This document shows positions 1 through 5,305 of a DNA stretch of 5,305 bases, in pieces. A model generated the notes under the pieces. It worked only from the letters and a program-made list of their open reading frames with translations, did not search any database and was not told the origin of the DNA. The stretch comes from Candidatus Latescibacterota bacterium (GTDB taxonomy: Bacteria > JAAXHH01 > JACQVL01): NCBI GenBank assembly GCA_016209865.1, contig JACQVL010000083.1:1-5305 (forward strand), given 5' to 3'. Each line of letters opens with the position of its first letter. Positions within the stretch are counted from its first letter, which is position 1. A program made the position numbers and the translations under genes.

Positions 1-1101
1 ACGTTGTATTCGATGACGATCATGTGGGAGACCTCCGAGGAGGCGTCCTCGAAGGTCATGTACTGGGAAACTCAGCGAGTCCATAGCGGATTGAACGGCC
101 GGTTCGAGACGGTTCAAGAGTCTGAGAGCACTGTGGAGGATGACACCCTGTGTACGATTCATGCGGTGACTCTCACCGGACTTCAACCGGATACGACGTA
201 CCATTACCGGGTGTCTTCCACAACCCGCCAGGGTGAGACGGTTGAGAGTGAGGAATACCCCCTGAAGACGGCAGTGGAGGAGCACACCCCGTTCTCCTTC
301 GCGGTGACGAGTGAGACGGGCGGGTACGGCGACGACGCGATCAACCGGCGGCTCTTCCCGCAGATCAGGCGCTCCAGGCCGGAATTCCTGCTGATGGTCG
401 GCGACGCGGTCGCGCGGGGTTCGGTGTACGACGACTGGGAGCGGTATTTCTTCGGACCGGCTAGAGAACTCCTGACCAGCACTCCGTTCTACCTGTGTCT
501 GGGCAACCACGAGGAGAACGCGTCCTGGTTCTACAGGTTCGTCGCCTACCCGGAACCCAAGAACTATTACGCCTTCAGCTACGGGAACGCCCACTTCATC
601 GGTCTGGACAGCACGGCGGTGATCGAGTACCAAGGCAGCATCCCTCACCTCATCGAGCGCGACGGCGGGTTCGCGCCGGGGTCGCCCCAGTACGAATTCC
701 TCGTGCGGGAGCTGCGCTCGTCCCAAACCGTCTGGAAGATCGTCTTCTTCCACTACCCGCCCTACGTCTCCGCCGACTACCAGGTCGATGAGATGCGGGC
801 GCTCTGTCCCATCCTGGAGGAATACGGGGTGGATGTCGTCTTCAACTCGCACACGATCGTCTACGAACGCAGTCACCCGATTCGGGGCGGAACAGTGGAC
901 AGGAAATCCGGGATCATCTACGTGGTCGCGGGGGGATCGGGGGCGATGCCCCAGTGGTTTCATCACAAGCGGGCCTGGCACACGGCCCATGCGGTGGCGG
1001 TGCCTCATTTCGTGCAGGTGACGATCGCCGGAGAGACGCTGGAACTGCGGGCGATCGACGATGAGGGACGGTTGTTCGACCTGATGACGTTGAATCGGTG
1101 A
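1..1101 (+). CDS. Purple acid phosphatase-like metallophosphoesterase, 5' end missing, one metal site degenerate
   Basis: This is the C-terminal part of a calcineurin-like phosphoesterase with an N-terminal fibronectin-III-like purple acid phosphatase (PAP) domain. The frame is open from base 1, and the protein starts inside the usual domain opening (SMTIMWET), so the true start and any signal peptide lie upstream. Residues are numbered from the TTG at base 4. The Fn3-like domain covers about 1-90 and ends near LQPDTTYHYRV; the phosphoesterase domain covers about 97-365. Visible blocks are VTSETGG (102-107), VGDAVARG (132-139), GNHE (167-170), FFHYPPY (248-254) and NSHTIVYER (281-289). In a standard PAP these would be GDxG, GDxxY, GNHE, an H-containing block and GHxH. 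Here Glu104, Ala137 and Ile285 replace the Asp, Tyr and second His that bind the first metal, whereas Asp134, Asn168, His250 and His283 are kept. PAP-family proteins are usually exported phosphomonoesterases; activity here is uncertain. The gene converges on the mmsA operon. Confidence 0.9.
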   Translation, partial: TLYSMTIMWETSEEASSKVMYWETQRVHSGLNGRFETVQESESTVEDDTLCTIHAVTLTGLQPDTTYHYRVSSTTRQGETVESEEYPLKTAVEEHTPFSFAVTSETGGYGDDAINRRLFPQIRRSRPEFLLMVGDAVARGSVYDDWERYFFGPARELLTSTPFYLCLGNHEENASWFYRFVAYPEPKNYYAFSYGNAHFIGLDSTAVIEYQGSIPHLIERDGGFAPGSPQYEFLVRELRSSQTVWKIVFFHYPPYVSADYQVDEMRALCPILEEYGVDVVFNSHTIVYERSHPIRGGTVDRKSGIIYVVAGGSGAMPQWFHHKRAWHTAHAVAVPHFVQVTIAGETLELRAIDDEGRLFDLMTLNR

Positions 1102-1193
1102 TGCGATGCGTCTGTCCACACACCGGCGAGGTCCGGGAGATTTCCGTAAACGACCTCGTTCGCGGGGTGCAGACGGCGGTGGATGAGGAATGA
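1101..1193 (+). CDS. Possible 30-residue ORF overlapping the phosphatase stop codon
   Basis: A short ORF starts at an ATG whose A is the last base of the preceding TGA stop (TGATG arrangement) and ends at TGA 1191-1193. It begins MRCVCPHTGEV and ends VQTAVDEE; it has two cysteines close to the N-terminus and an acidic C-terminus. I do not recognise it. In favour: the stop/start overlap permits translational coupling, and codon use is similar to the neighbouring gene. Against: there is no clear ribosome binding site in front, and the ORF is short enough to occur by chance. It could also be leftover 3' sequence of a longer gene. There is no sign that it continues the phosphatase through a frameshift, because that protein already ends at a natural-looking C-terminus. 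Confidence 0.3.
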   Translation: MRCVCPHTGEVREISVNDLVRGVQTAVDEE

Positions 1194-1206
1194 GCGGTGC
1201 TTCAGG

Positions 1207-1284
1207 GGGCAGATGGGCAGTAGGCAGGTAGTCAGTGGACGGGGGAATGGCTTCTACTGCCCACTGCCCATTGCCCATCTGCCC
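1207..1284. repeat. Imperfect inverted repeat made of TGCCC-type heptamers
   Basis: The left arm is 1207-1223 (GGGCAGATGGGCAGTAG). The right arm, 1254-1284, is its reverse complement with two additional 7-base units in the middle. Read on the + strand, the right arm is ACTGCCC, ACTGCCC, ATTGCCC and ATCTGCCC in tandem (1256-1284). All 17 left-arm bases can pair: 13 in the outer stem (1207-1219 with 1272-1284), or 9 in an alternative inner stem (1215-1223 with 1254-1262). The spacer is 30 bases. The element lies between two convergent genes, so it could act as a bidirectional terminator or RNA-stabilising hairpin, but it has no T-tract typical of an intrinsic terminator. It also resembles dispersed intergenic short repeats of the kind found in many environmental bacteria. 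Confidence 0.75.
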
Positions 1285-1314
1285 GGTGGAGAAAGGGAGG
1301 TGGGGGGAGTCCAT

Positions 1315-2781
1315 TCACCCCCACCGGCTCATCGTCACCTTCTGGCGGGTGTAGAACCACACCCCTTCCCGGCCTTGGATGTGCAGGTCGCCGAAGAACG
1401 ACCCGTTCCAGCCGGAGAACGGAAAGAACGCCATGGGCGCGGGAACTCCGACATTGATCCCGACCATCCCGGCGCTTACCCGATGCCGGAATTCCCGAGC
1501 CGCCCGCCCGCTGGTCGTGAACAGGACGGCCGCGTTCCCGTACCCGCTCCCGTTGCACGCTTCGATCGCCGCATCCAGGTCGTCCGTCCGGATGACGGAC
1601 AGCACCGGCCCGAAGATCTCGTCCCGAATGATCGTCATCTGAGTGCTCGCCCGGTCGAGGATCGTCGGGCCTAAGTAGAACCCGTTCGGCGCGGCCGGCA
1701 CCCGCACATCGCGGCCGTCGAGGAACAGCTCCGCCCCTTCCGACAAGCCCGCGTCGATGTACCCCTTCACTCGCTCTAAGTGTTGCTGCGTGACGAGCGG
1801 GCCCATCTGCGCCGCCGGGTCGCGGTCGGTCGGGCCGACGCGCAACTGCGCGACCGTGTCCCGCAGCAGTGGCAACACCCGGTCGCCCGCGTCCTGCACC
1901 GCGACGGCCACACTGCCCGCCATGCACCGCTCCCCGGCACACCCGAACGCCGACCCGATGAGGGCATCGACAGTAGCCGCCGGGTTCGCGTCGGACATGA
2001 TGATCATGTAATTCTTCGCCCCGCCCGCGGCCTGCACCCGCTTGCCGTGCGTGGTGGCGGTCTGGTAGACATGCCGGGCGACCGGGGTGGAGCCGACGAA
2101 GGAAACCGCCTTGACGCTCGGATGCGTGAGGAGCGCGTCGACCGCCTCCCGTCCGCCGTGGACAAGGTTCATCACACCGGGCGGGAGTCTGGCTTCGTGC
2201 AGCAGTTCGACCAGCCGTATGGCGGTCAGCGGCACCTTCTCGGACGGCTTCAGGACGAACGTATTTCCGCAGGCAATCGCCAGAGGGAACATCCACATCG
2301 GCACCATCGCCGGGAAGTTGAACGGGGTGATCCCGGCGCAGACGCCGAGCGGCTGGCGGATGGCATCACAATCGATCCCCGGCGCGATCTGTTCGAGGGA
2401 TTCCCCCATCAAGAGGGACGGGATGCCGCACGCGAACTCGACCACCTCGATTCCGCGTCGCACCGACCCTTTCGCCTCGGCGAGCGTCTTGCCATGCTCC
2501 CGCGTCACCAGCCGGGCGAGGTCATCGAAGTGCGTTTCGAGCAGATGGACGTACCGGAACATCACCCGCGCCCGGTCGACCGGCGGGGTCTCCGCCCAGC
2601 CGGGGAAAGCTGCCTCAGCCGCTTTCACCGCCCTCTCGATGTCGTCTGCCCCGCAGAGCGGCGTCCGTGCGATGACTGTGCCGTCTGATGGGTTGTATAC
2701 CGGCTCGGACGTGGACGCGCTCGACGGGCCCCATTCCCCGTCGACGAATAAGGGACAGAGTTCTGAACGAATTGTTGGCAT
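1315..2781 (-). CDS. mmsA: CoA-acylating methylmalonate-semialdehyde dehydrogenase
   Basis: This cytosolic aldehyde dehydrogenase superfamily enzyme converts methylmalonate semialdehyde (or malonate semialdehyde) plus CoA and NAD+ to propionyl-CoA (or acetyl-CoA), with loss of CO2. It is 488 residues, full family length. Diagnostic segments are GITPFNFPAMVPMWMFPLA (150-168, with Asn155), VLKPSE (176-181, Lys178 for NAD), FVGSTPVARHVY (228-239), AAGGAKNYMIIMSDANP (251-267), GCAGERCMAGS (280-290, nucleophile Cys286) and DEIFGP (387-392). The tail NVGVPAPMAFFPFSGW followed by FFGDLH and FYTRQKVT is typical of MmsA/IolA. The general-base Glu of hydrolytic ALDHs is absent from the GGAKN segment, as expected for this CoA-dependent family. 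Arg285 next to the nucleophile is also typical. The start ATG has GAGAGG (2788-2793) six bases upstream. It is the last gene of the operon, 16 bases after phyH-C. The same enzyme serves valine and inositol breakdown, so iolA is an equally valid name. Confidence 0.95.
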   Translation of the reverse strand: MPTIRSELCPLFVDGEWGPSSASTSEPVYNPSDGTVIARTPLCGADDIERAVKAAEAAFPGWAETPPVDRARVMFRYVHLLETHFDDLARLVTREHGKTLAEAKGSVRRGIEVVEFACGIPSLLMGESLEQIAPGIDCDAIRQPLGVCAGITPFNFPAMVPMWMFPLAIACGNTFVLKPSEKVPLTAIRLVELLHEARLPPGVMNLVHGGREAVDALLTHPSVKAVSFVGSTPVARHVYQTATTHGKRVQAAGGAKNYMIIMSDANPAATVDALIGSAFGCAGERCMAGSVAVAVQDAGDRVLPLLRDTVAQLRVGPTDRDPAAQMGPLVTQQHLERVKGYIDAGLSEGAELFLDGRDVRVPAAPNGFYLGPTILDRASTQMTIIRDEIFGPVLSVIRTDDLDAAIEACNGSGYGNAAVLFTTSGRAAREFRHRVSAGMVGINVGVPAPMAFFPFSGWNGSFFGDLHIQGREGVWFYTRQKVTMSRWG

Positions 2782-2797
2782 ACTGAGCCTCTCTTCT

Positions 2798-3541
2798 CTA
2801 CCGTCCGACCTGCTTGTCCTCCTCCATCCGGCTGATGTACGGCGGTCTCAGAATTTTCTTCTGGCGTTCGGTATAGTCGAACGCGCCGGCATCGTAGTAC
2901 GTGCCCCACCACGCCAGATAGCTGGGAGAGTATTTATAGAACAGCGTCCGGCGCTGCGTCGGGGCGGTCCAGGCCAGCGTCCCGTGCCGGAGGGCTTCGG
3001 TGAACAGGATGACATCCCCGGCCCGGCAGGGCACCTGCTGGACACAGTCGGACGGGGTGCCCACGCACGTGAGGCCCGCGGGCGGGGAGAAGCTGCTCTT
3101 GTGACTGCCCGGGATGCAGCAGAACCCCCCGGTTCCGGGCGGGACATCCCGCAGCGCCCAGACCAGGGCGATCAGGCCGCATCGGATTCGCCCATCCTGG
3201 GCGTCATAATAGTACATCGTACTGTGGGGCGTCCCGTTGCAGTGGAGTTCCCCGGCCCCGTCCGAGATCATGTGCTCAGCGTACTCGTGATCGAGCCGGA
3301 AGCCCACATCCAGAACCTCCTCAAGATACGGGACGACGGCCGGATGGTCGATCAAATCCCGGTACGGCTTGCCCCAGTGCAACAGCGGCATGTACCGGCC
3401 CCGGGGCGTGTTCGGGTCGGGCAGCTTCGCCTGCTGCTCGTCGAACAGCGCGTTGAGCGCCGCCAATTCTTCCTGGTTGAGGGCGCTCTGAATGACGAGA
3501 TATCCGTGAATGTCGAGCAGGTAGCGTTCCATTTCAGTCAT
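2798..3541 (-). CDS. PhyH-family dioxygenase homologue C, with His-x-Asn in place of His-x-Asp
   Basis: This 247-residue member of the phytanoyl-CoA dioxygenase (PhyH) family has a double-stranded beta-helix fold, presumably cytosolic. Visible family blocks are HGYLVI (12-17), ELHCNGTP (98-105), WALRDVPPGTGGFCCIPGSHKS (128-149), AGDVILFTEALRHGTLAWT (174-192) and RRTLFYKYSP (197-206). His186 is the distal iron ligand, and Arg197 or Arg198 should bind the 2-oxoglutarate carboxylate. The proximal motif is odd. His100 sits where PhyH-B has His102, about the same distance after a shared FRL tripeptide, but two residues on there is Asn102 (AAC), not Asp. Seven cysteines (101, 121, 141, 142, 159, 166, 172) are many for the size. 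The start at 3541 is supported by AAGGAG (3549-3554) seven bases upstream; Met4 is a less likely start. The gene lies 12 bases after phyH-B and 16 bases before mmsA. The substrate is unknown. Confidence 0.9.
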   Translation of the reverse strand: MTEMERYLLDIHGYLVIQSALNQEELAALNALFDEQQAKLPDPNTPRGRYMPLLHWGKPYRDLIDHPAVVPYLEEVLDVGFRLDHEYAEHMISDGAGELHCNGTPHSTMYYYDAQDGRIRCGLIALVWALRDVPPGTGGFCCIPGSHKSSFSPPAGLTCVGTPSDCVQQVPCRAGDVILFTEALRHGTLAWTAPTQRRTLFYKYSPSYLAWWGTYYDAGAFDYTERQKKILRPPYISRMEEDKQVGR

Positions 3542-3548
3542 GTCGGTG

Positions 3549-3554
3549 CTCCTT
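3549..3554 (-). promoter_or_regulatory. Ribosome binding site of phyH-C overlapping the phyH-B stop codon
   Basis: On the - strand the phyH-B stop TGA runs directly into AAGGAG, sharing one base (TGAAGGAG), followed by seven bases and the phyH-C ATG. This fixes the phyH-C start. It also suggests that ribosomes finishing phyH-B can reload on phyH-C, keeping the two proteins in similar amounts. Confidence 0.8.
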
Positions 3555-4261
3555 CAGTCGTTCACCACCTTGTGCGCCACCAATCGCTGGACGAGTGGAG
3601 GCAGCCGGTCGTACACGCGACGCGGCATCGTTTGCCAGTTGCCGGCGTTCGGGTCCATCCAGGCGGCAAAATACGGGACGGACACGCCGAGGCGGTGCTG
3701 GTCGCGGGTTGTGTTCGCGCCGCCACAGTGCCACAGCCCGCCGTGGAAGATGACGATCGAGCCGCGCGGGGCTTCGGCTGCCACCAGATGGTTGTAGGCG
3801 ACACCCGGACGCGGCCGGCGACGTGTGTGGTGGCTAAAGGGCATCAGCAGAGTCGCCCCGATTTCACGCGTGAAATCGGTCAACATCCAGATGGAATTCA
3901 GGACGAAGCAGACATCCGGTAATGGCTGGGGAAACCGGCCGAGGGGAACATCGGCGTGCAGGGATTGAGCCGGCGCGCCAGGCTTGAGCCAGCGAGCGCC
4001 GACTTCGGCGAGTCGAAACCCCTCGCCCAGCGTGTGACGCGCCAGCTCAAGAAAGGCCGGGTTGGTGACCAGGGGGATGAAGATGTCGTCATAGTCGAGC
4101 AACGCCTGTAATCCCTGATCGAGCCTGTCTGCATCCGGTTGTTGGTTCATGATCTCGACCAATCGAGTGGCCATCCGGTCGATCTCGTCGGCCGGAAGCT
4201 GGTTCTCCAGGATGACGAACCCGTATTCATCGAGTTCGAGCTTGAGTTGCTCGATATCCAT
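3554..4261 (-). CDS. PhyH-family Fe(II)/2-oxoglutarate dioxygenase B, canonical iron site
   Basis: This 235-residue PhyH-family oxygenase would couple decarboxylation of 2-oxoglutarate to hydroxylation of an unknown substrate. The N-terminal helix and strand (LELDEYGFVILENQL, 8-22) are typical. The iron triad is complete: His102 and Asp104 in SLHADVP, and His178 in FHGGLWHCGG. Arg190, twelve residues after His178, is the likely 2-oxoglutarate anchor, in DQHRLGVSVPYF. The segment GATLLMPFSHHTRRR (135-149) takes the place of the usual PGSHK loop and is followed by a basic stretch. The protein is shorter than PhyH-A. It is the middle of three adjacent PhyH genes, 21 bases after phyH-A. The start at 4261 has AGGGGG (4268-4273) six bases upstream. 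It is clearly diverged from both neighbours outside the motif blocks, so a different substrate is likely. Confidence 0.92.
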   Translation of the reverse strand: MDIEQLKLELDEYGFVILENQLPADEIDRMATRLVEIMNQQPDADRLDQGLQALLDYDDIFIPLVTNPAFLELARHTLGEGFRLAEVGARWLKPGAPAQSLHADVPLGRFPQPLPDVCFVLNSIWMLTDFTREIGATLLMPFSHHTRRRPRPGVAYNHLVAAEAPRGSIVIFHGGLWHCGGANTTRDQHRLGVSVPYFAAWMDPNAGNWQTMPRRVYDRLPPLVQRLVAHKVVND

Positions 4262-4282
4262 GCCTGTCCCCCTGTGGTCTTC

Positions 4283-5125
4283 TTAACCGCGCGACGGCTC
4301 CGGCCGTTCCATCCGGTACTTTTGCGCGAGCTCGCCCAAGTGGGCGTCGTTGTCCCTGATCTGCTGGAGGTGCACCCACCGCTCTGGGGTGGCAGTCCGG
4401 ATCATCGTCTCCCCGTGGATCCGGTCCACCCAGAACCGCGCCTCATGGCCGAGCTTGGTGCGCAACTCCTCCAACCGATCATCAGGATACCGGCGACAGA
4501 AGTTCATCGTGTACATCCGCCGGCGCGGCGCCCCGCCGAACGCCGCGTGTTTGAGGTTGTGATTGAACATGACGATATCGCCGGGAACCGTCTCCAACGC
4601 CACGCACGGCGCCTGATGACCGGGGATTCCCCAGAGTTCTCCGCTCTTCCGGATCTCGCGCTCGACGCGGTCAGCAAACGCATCCCCGACTTTGTGACTG
4701 CCCGGGATCACCCGGAGCGCTCCGGTCTCGCGCGTCAGCGGGTCGAGGTAGAACGCGATCTTGATGCTCATCGGCCGGTTCCCGTCGTAGCCGTCGGAGT
4801 GCCAGCCGGTGTCCCCGGCGTAGTAATTCCCATCCCCGCTCGTATAGTTGAAATCATCCCCGCAGATGCTGGCCGCGATGTCGTGGATGCGCGGGTCGTC
4901 TAACAGACTGCTGAGGTACTCGTTCTGATCGGGGAACGGGAAGATACATGAACGCTGCTTCCCGTCGTGAGTCTTCCCGTGGTGTCCCCCGCCGTGCGCC
5001 GCCCAGATCGCCTCGAACTCCTCGATGATGCGATCGGCGCAATCCGCTAAGAGGCCGGGGAAGAAAAGATACCCGAACGTGTCAAAAAACGCGTGTTGCT
5101 GATCGGTCAGGCGAGTAGATGACAT
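4283..5125 (-). CDS. PhyH-family Fe(II)/2-oxoglutarate dioxygenase A, canonical iron site
   Basis: This 280-residue PhyH-family oxygenase has a full active site. His109 and Asp111 (GWHSDGYDG, 107-115) and His193 (FNHNLKHAAFGG, 187-198) form the iron triad, and Arg203 in the PRRRMYTMNF stretch is the probable 2-oxoglutarate ligand. Other typical blocks are HAFFDTFGYLFFPGLL (11-26), IKIAFYLDPLTRETGALRVI (121-140), PGSHKVGD (141-148) and VPGDIVMFNHN (180-190). A His/Gly-rich stretch, HGGGHHGKTHDG, sits at 44-55. The C-terminal third (about 210-280) is charged and helical in character, beyond the core fold. The start at 5125 has AAGGAG (5134-5139) eight bases upstream. It is the first complete gene of the operon seen here, 71 bases after an upstream partial gene. 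The family includes hydroxylases of lipids, phosphonates and amino acids, so the substrate cannot be assigned. Confidence 0.93.
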   Translation of the reverse strand: MSSTRLTDQQHAFFDTFGYLFFPGLLADCADRIIEEFEAIWAAHGGGHHGKTHDGKQRSCIFPFPDQNEYLSSLLDDPRIHDIAASICGDDFNYTSGDGNYYAGDTGWHSDGYDGNRPMSIKIAFYLDPLTRETGALRVIPGSHKVGDAFADRVEREIRKSGELWGIPGHQAPCVALETVPGDIVMFNHNLKHAAFGGAPRRRMYTMNFCRRYPDDRLEELRTKLGHEARFWVDRIHGETMIRTATPERWVHLQQIRDNDAHLGELAQKYRMERPEPSRG

Positions 5126-5148
5126 ACGGAGCTCTCCTTCTGATCAAG

Positions 5149-5188
5149 AGCGAGACGACGAAAGGGGCCCCTCTCGCCCTTTCTCGCT
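5149..5188. repeat. Short inverted repeat ahead of phyH-A
   Basis: AGCGAG (5149-5154) pairs with CTCGCT (5183-5188), and AAAGGG (5161-5166) pairs with CCCTTT (5177-5182). This makes a two-part stem with a six-base bulge on one side and a ten-base loop. An overlapping perfect palindrome, AGGGGCCCCT, is at 5163-5172. On the - strand it lies in the leader between the upstream partial gene and phyH-A, about 25 bases before the phyH-A ATG. It could be a processing or attenuating hairpin, or an operator, but I see no T-run after it on the - strand. No convincing -35/-10 promoter is visible in this 71-base gap. Confidence 0.4.
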
Positions 5189-5192
5189 TTTA

Positions 5193-5213
5193 CTCGTCAC
5201 TTGTCACTCGTCA
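5193..5213. repeat. Three tandem heptamers (CTCGTCA, CTTGTCA, CTCGTCA)
   Basis: Three adjacent seven-base units differ at one position only. On the - strand they read TGACGAG, TGACAAG, TGACGAG. They fall at the 3' end of the partial - strand gene and supply its last codons and its TGA stop. They look like short intergenic tandem repeats rather than a protein-coding or CRISPR structure. Confidence 0.7.
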
Positions 5214-5305
5214 CTTTTCTTTCCAGTTTCTCTTTTCCAACCAGTTCCGGTTTCCCGGTTTTCGCCGACGCGTTCGCGGCCTCGGTCAACTGAGCGACTC
5301 GGAGG
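5197..5305 (-). CDS. C-terminal 35 codons of an upstream gene, possibly a Gfo/Idh/MocA-type oxidoreductase
   Basis: Reading the - strand from base 5304 gives an open frame that starts LRVAQLTEAANASAKTGKP and ends at TGA 5197-5199. The amphipathic helix followed by S-A-x-T-G-K-P is the way many Gfo/Idh/MocA NAD(P)-dependent oxidoreductases end, in the segment that normally reads close to 'SAxTGKPV'. The other two - strand frames look less protein-like: one stops almost at once and the other is Arg/Gly/Glu-rich. After the GKP segment comes a basic tail (VGKEKLERKVTSDK), whose final codons lie in the heptamer repeat. It is co-directional with phyH-A and 71 bases away, so it may be the first visible gene of the operon. 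Coding status is fairly likely; the family guess rests on about 20 residues. Confidence 0.5.
   Translation of the reverse strand, partial: LRVAQLTEAANASAKTGKPELVGKEKLERKVTSDK

Noticed and set aside
1090-1193. Phosphatase frameshifted into the downstream small ORF
   Set aside because: The phosphatase ends with a typical C-terminal strand and loop (LELRAIDDEGRLFDLMTLNR), and the small ORF shows no continuation of that fold.
1256-1284. Tandem heptamers considered as a CRISPR array (also 5193-5213)
   Set aside because: Units are seven bases and directly adjacent, with no spacers and no cas genes nearby.
1998-2031. Missing general-base Glu in the GGAKN segment of the aldehyde dehydrogenase
   Set aside because: Absence of this Glu is normal in the CoA-acylating methylmalonate-semialdehyde dehydrogenase family, so it is not a sign of an inactive enzyme.
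1232-2296. 354-codon open frame on the - strand in a different frame inside mmsA
   Set aside because: Arg/Gly-rich shadow frame; the mmsA frame shows every expected ALDH motif over its full length.
2087-3922. Very long open frame on the + strand opposite mmsA, phyH-C and phyH-B
   Set aside because: It runs across three recognised genes on the other strand, has low-complexity Arg/Ser/Pro-rich composition and matches no family I know. Long antisense frames are common in GC-rich DNA.
4139-4903. 254-codon open frame on the + strand opposite phyH-A and phyH-B
   Set aside because: It crosses the gap between two clear PhyH genes and is rich in Pro, Val and Arg with no motif; best explained as a shadow of the coding strand.
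2798-5125. Three PhyH genes as a recent tandem duplication
   Set aside because: The proteins share motif blocks only; lengths (280, 235, 247), termini and loops differ widely, so they are old paralogues or separately acquired genes.

Overview
The window reads as ordinary bacterial chromosome: GC-rich, mostly G/C at third codon positions, tightly packed genes, good AAGGAG-type ribosome binding sites, and short heptamer-based repeats between genes. Several PhyH-type (phytanoyl-CoA dioxygenase family) genes beside a Gfo/Idh-like tail and a purple-acid-phosphatase-like protein are typical of Planctomycetes, Poribacteria, Latescibacteria and similar environmental lineages. That placement is inference from gene content only; nothing in the window identifies the organism.

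Layout. Positions 1-1101 (+ strand) hold the 3' part of a secreted-type purple acid phosphatase-like protein, cut at its 5' end by the window edge. A 30-codon ORF (1101-1193) overlaps its stop codon. The convergent gap up to 1314 carries an imperfect inverted repeat built of TGCCC-type heptamers. From 5305 down to 1315 everything is on the - strand and looks like one operon, in transcription order: the last 35 codons of an unidentified gene, possibly a Gfo/Idh/MocA oxidoreductase (5305-5197); PhyH-A (5125-4283); PhyH-B (4261-3554); PhyH-C (3541-2798); and a CoA-acylating methylmalonate-semialdehyde dehydrogenase, mmsA/iolA-like (2781-1315). Gaps inside the core are 21, 12 and 16 bases, and each start has its own ribosome binding site.

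How the genes may work together (inference). Three different Fe(II)/2-oxoglutarate oxygenases feed into a CoA-dependent semialdehyde dehydrogenase, which suggests a small catabolic pathway: oxygenases hydroxylate or cleave a substrate, an NAD(P)-dependent oxidoreductase may act on the product, and MmsA turns a malonate- or methylmalonate-type semialdehyde into acetyl- or propionyl-CoA. The substrate cannot be read from the sequence.

The most notable points are two enzyme sites with altered metal ligands. The phosphatase-like protein has lost all three ligands specific to one metal of the usual two-metal centre but keeps all ligands of the other. PhyH-C has His-x-Asn where its neighbours have the canonical His-x-Asp iron motif.
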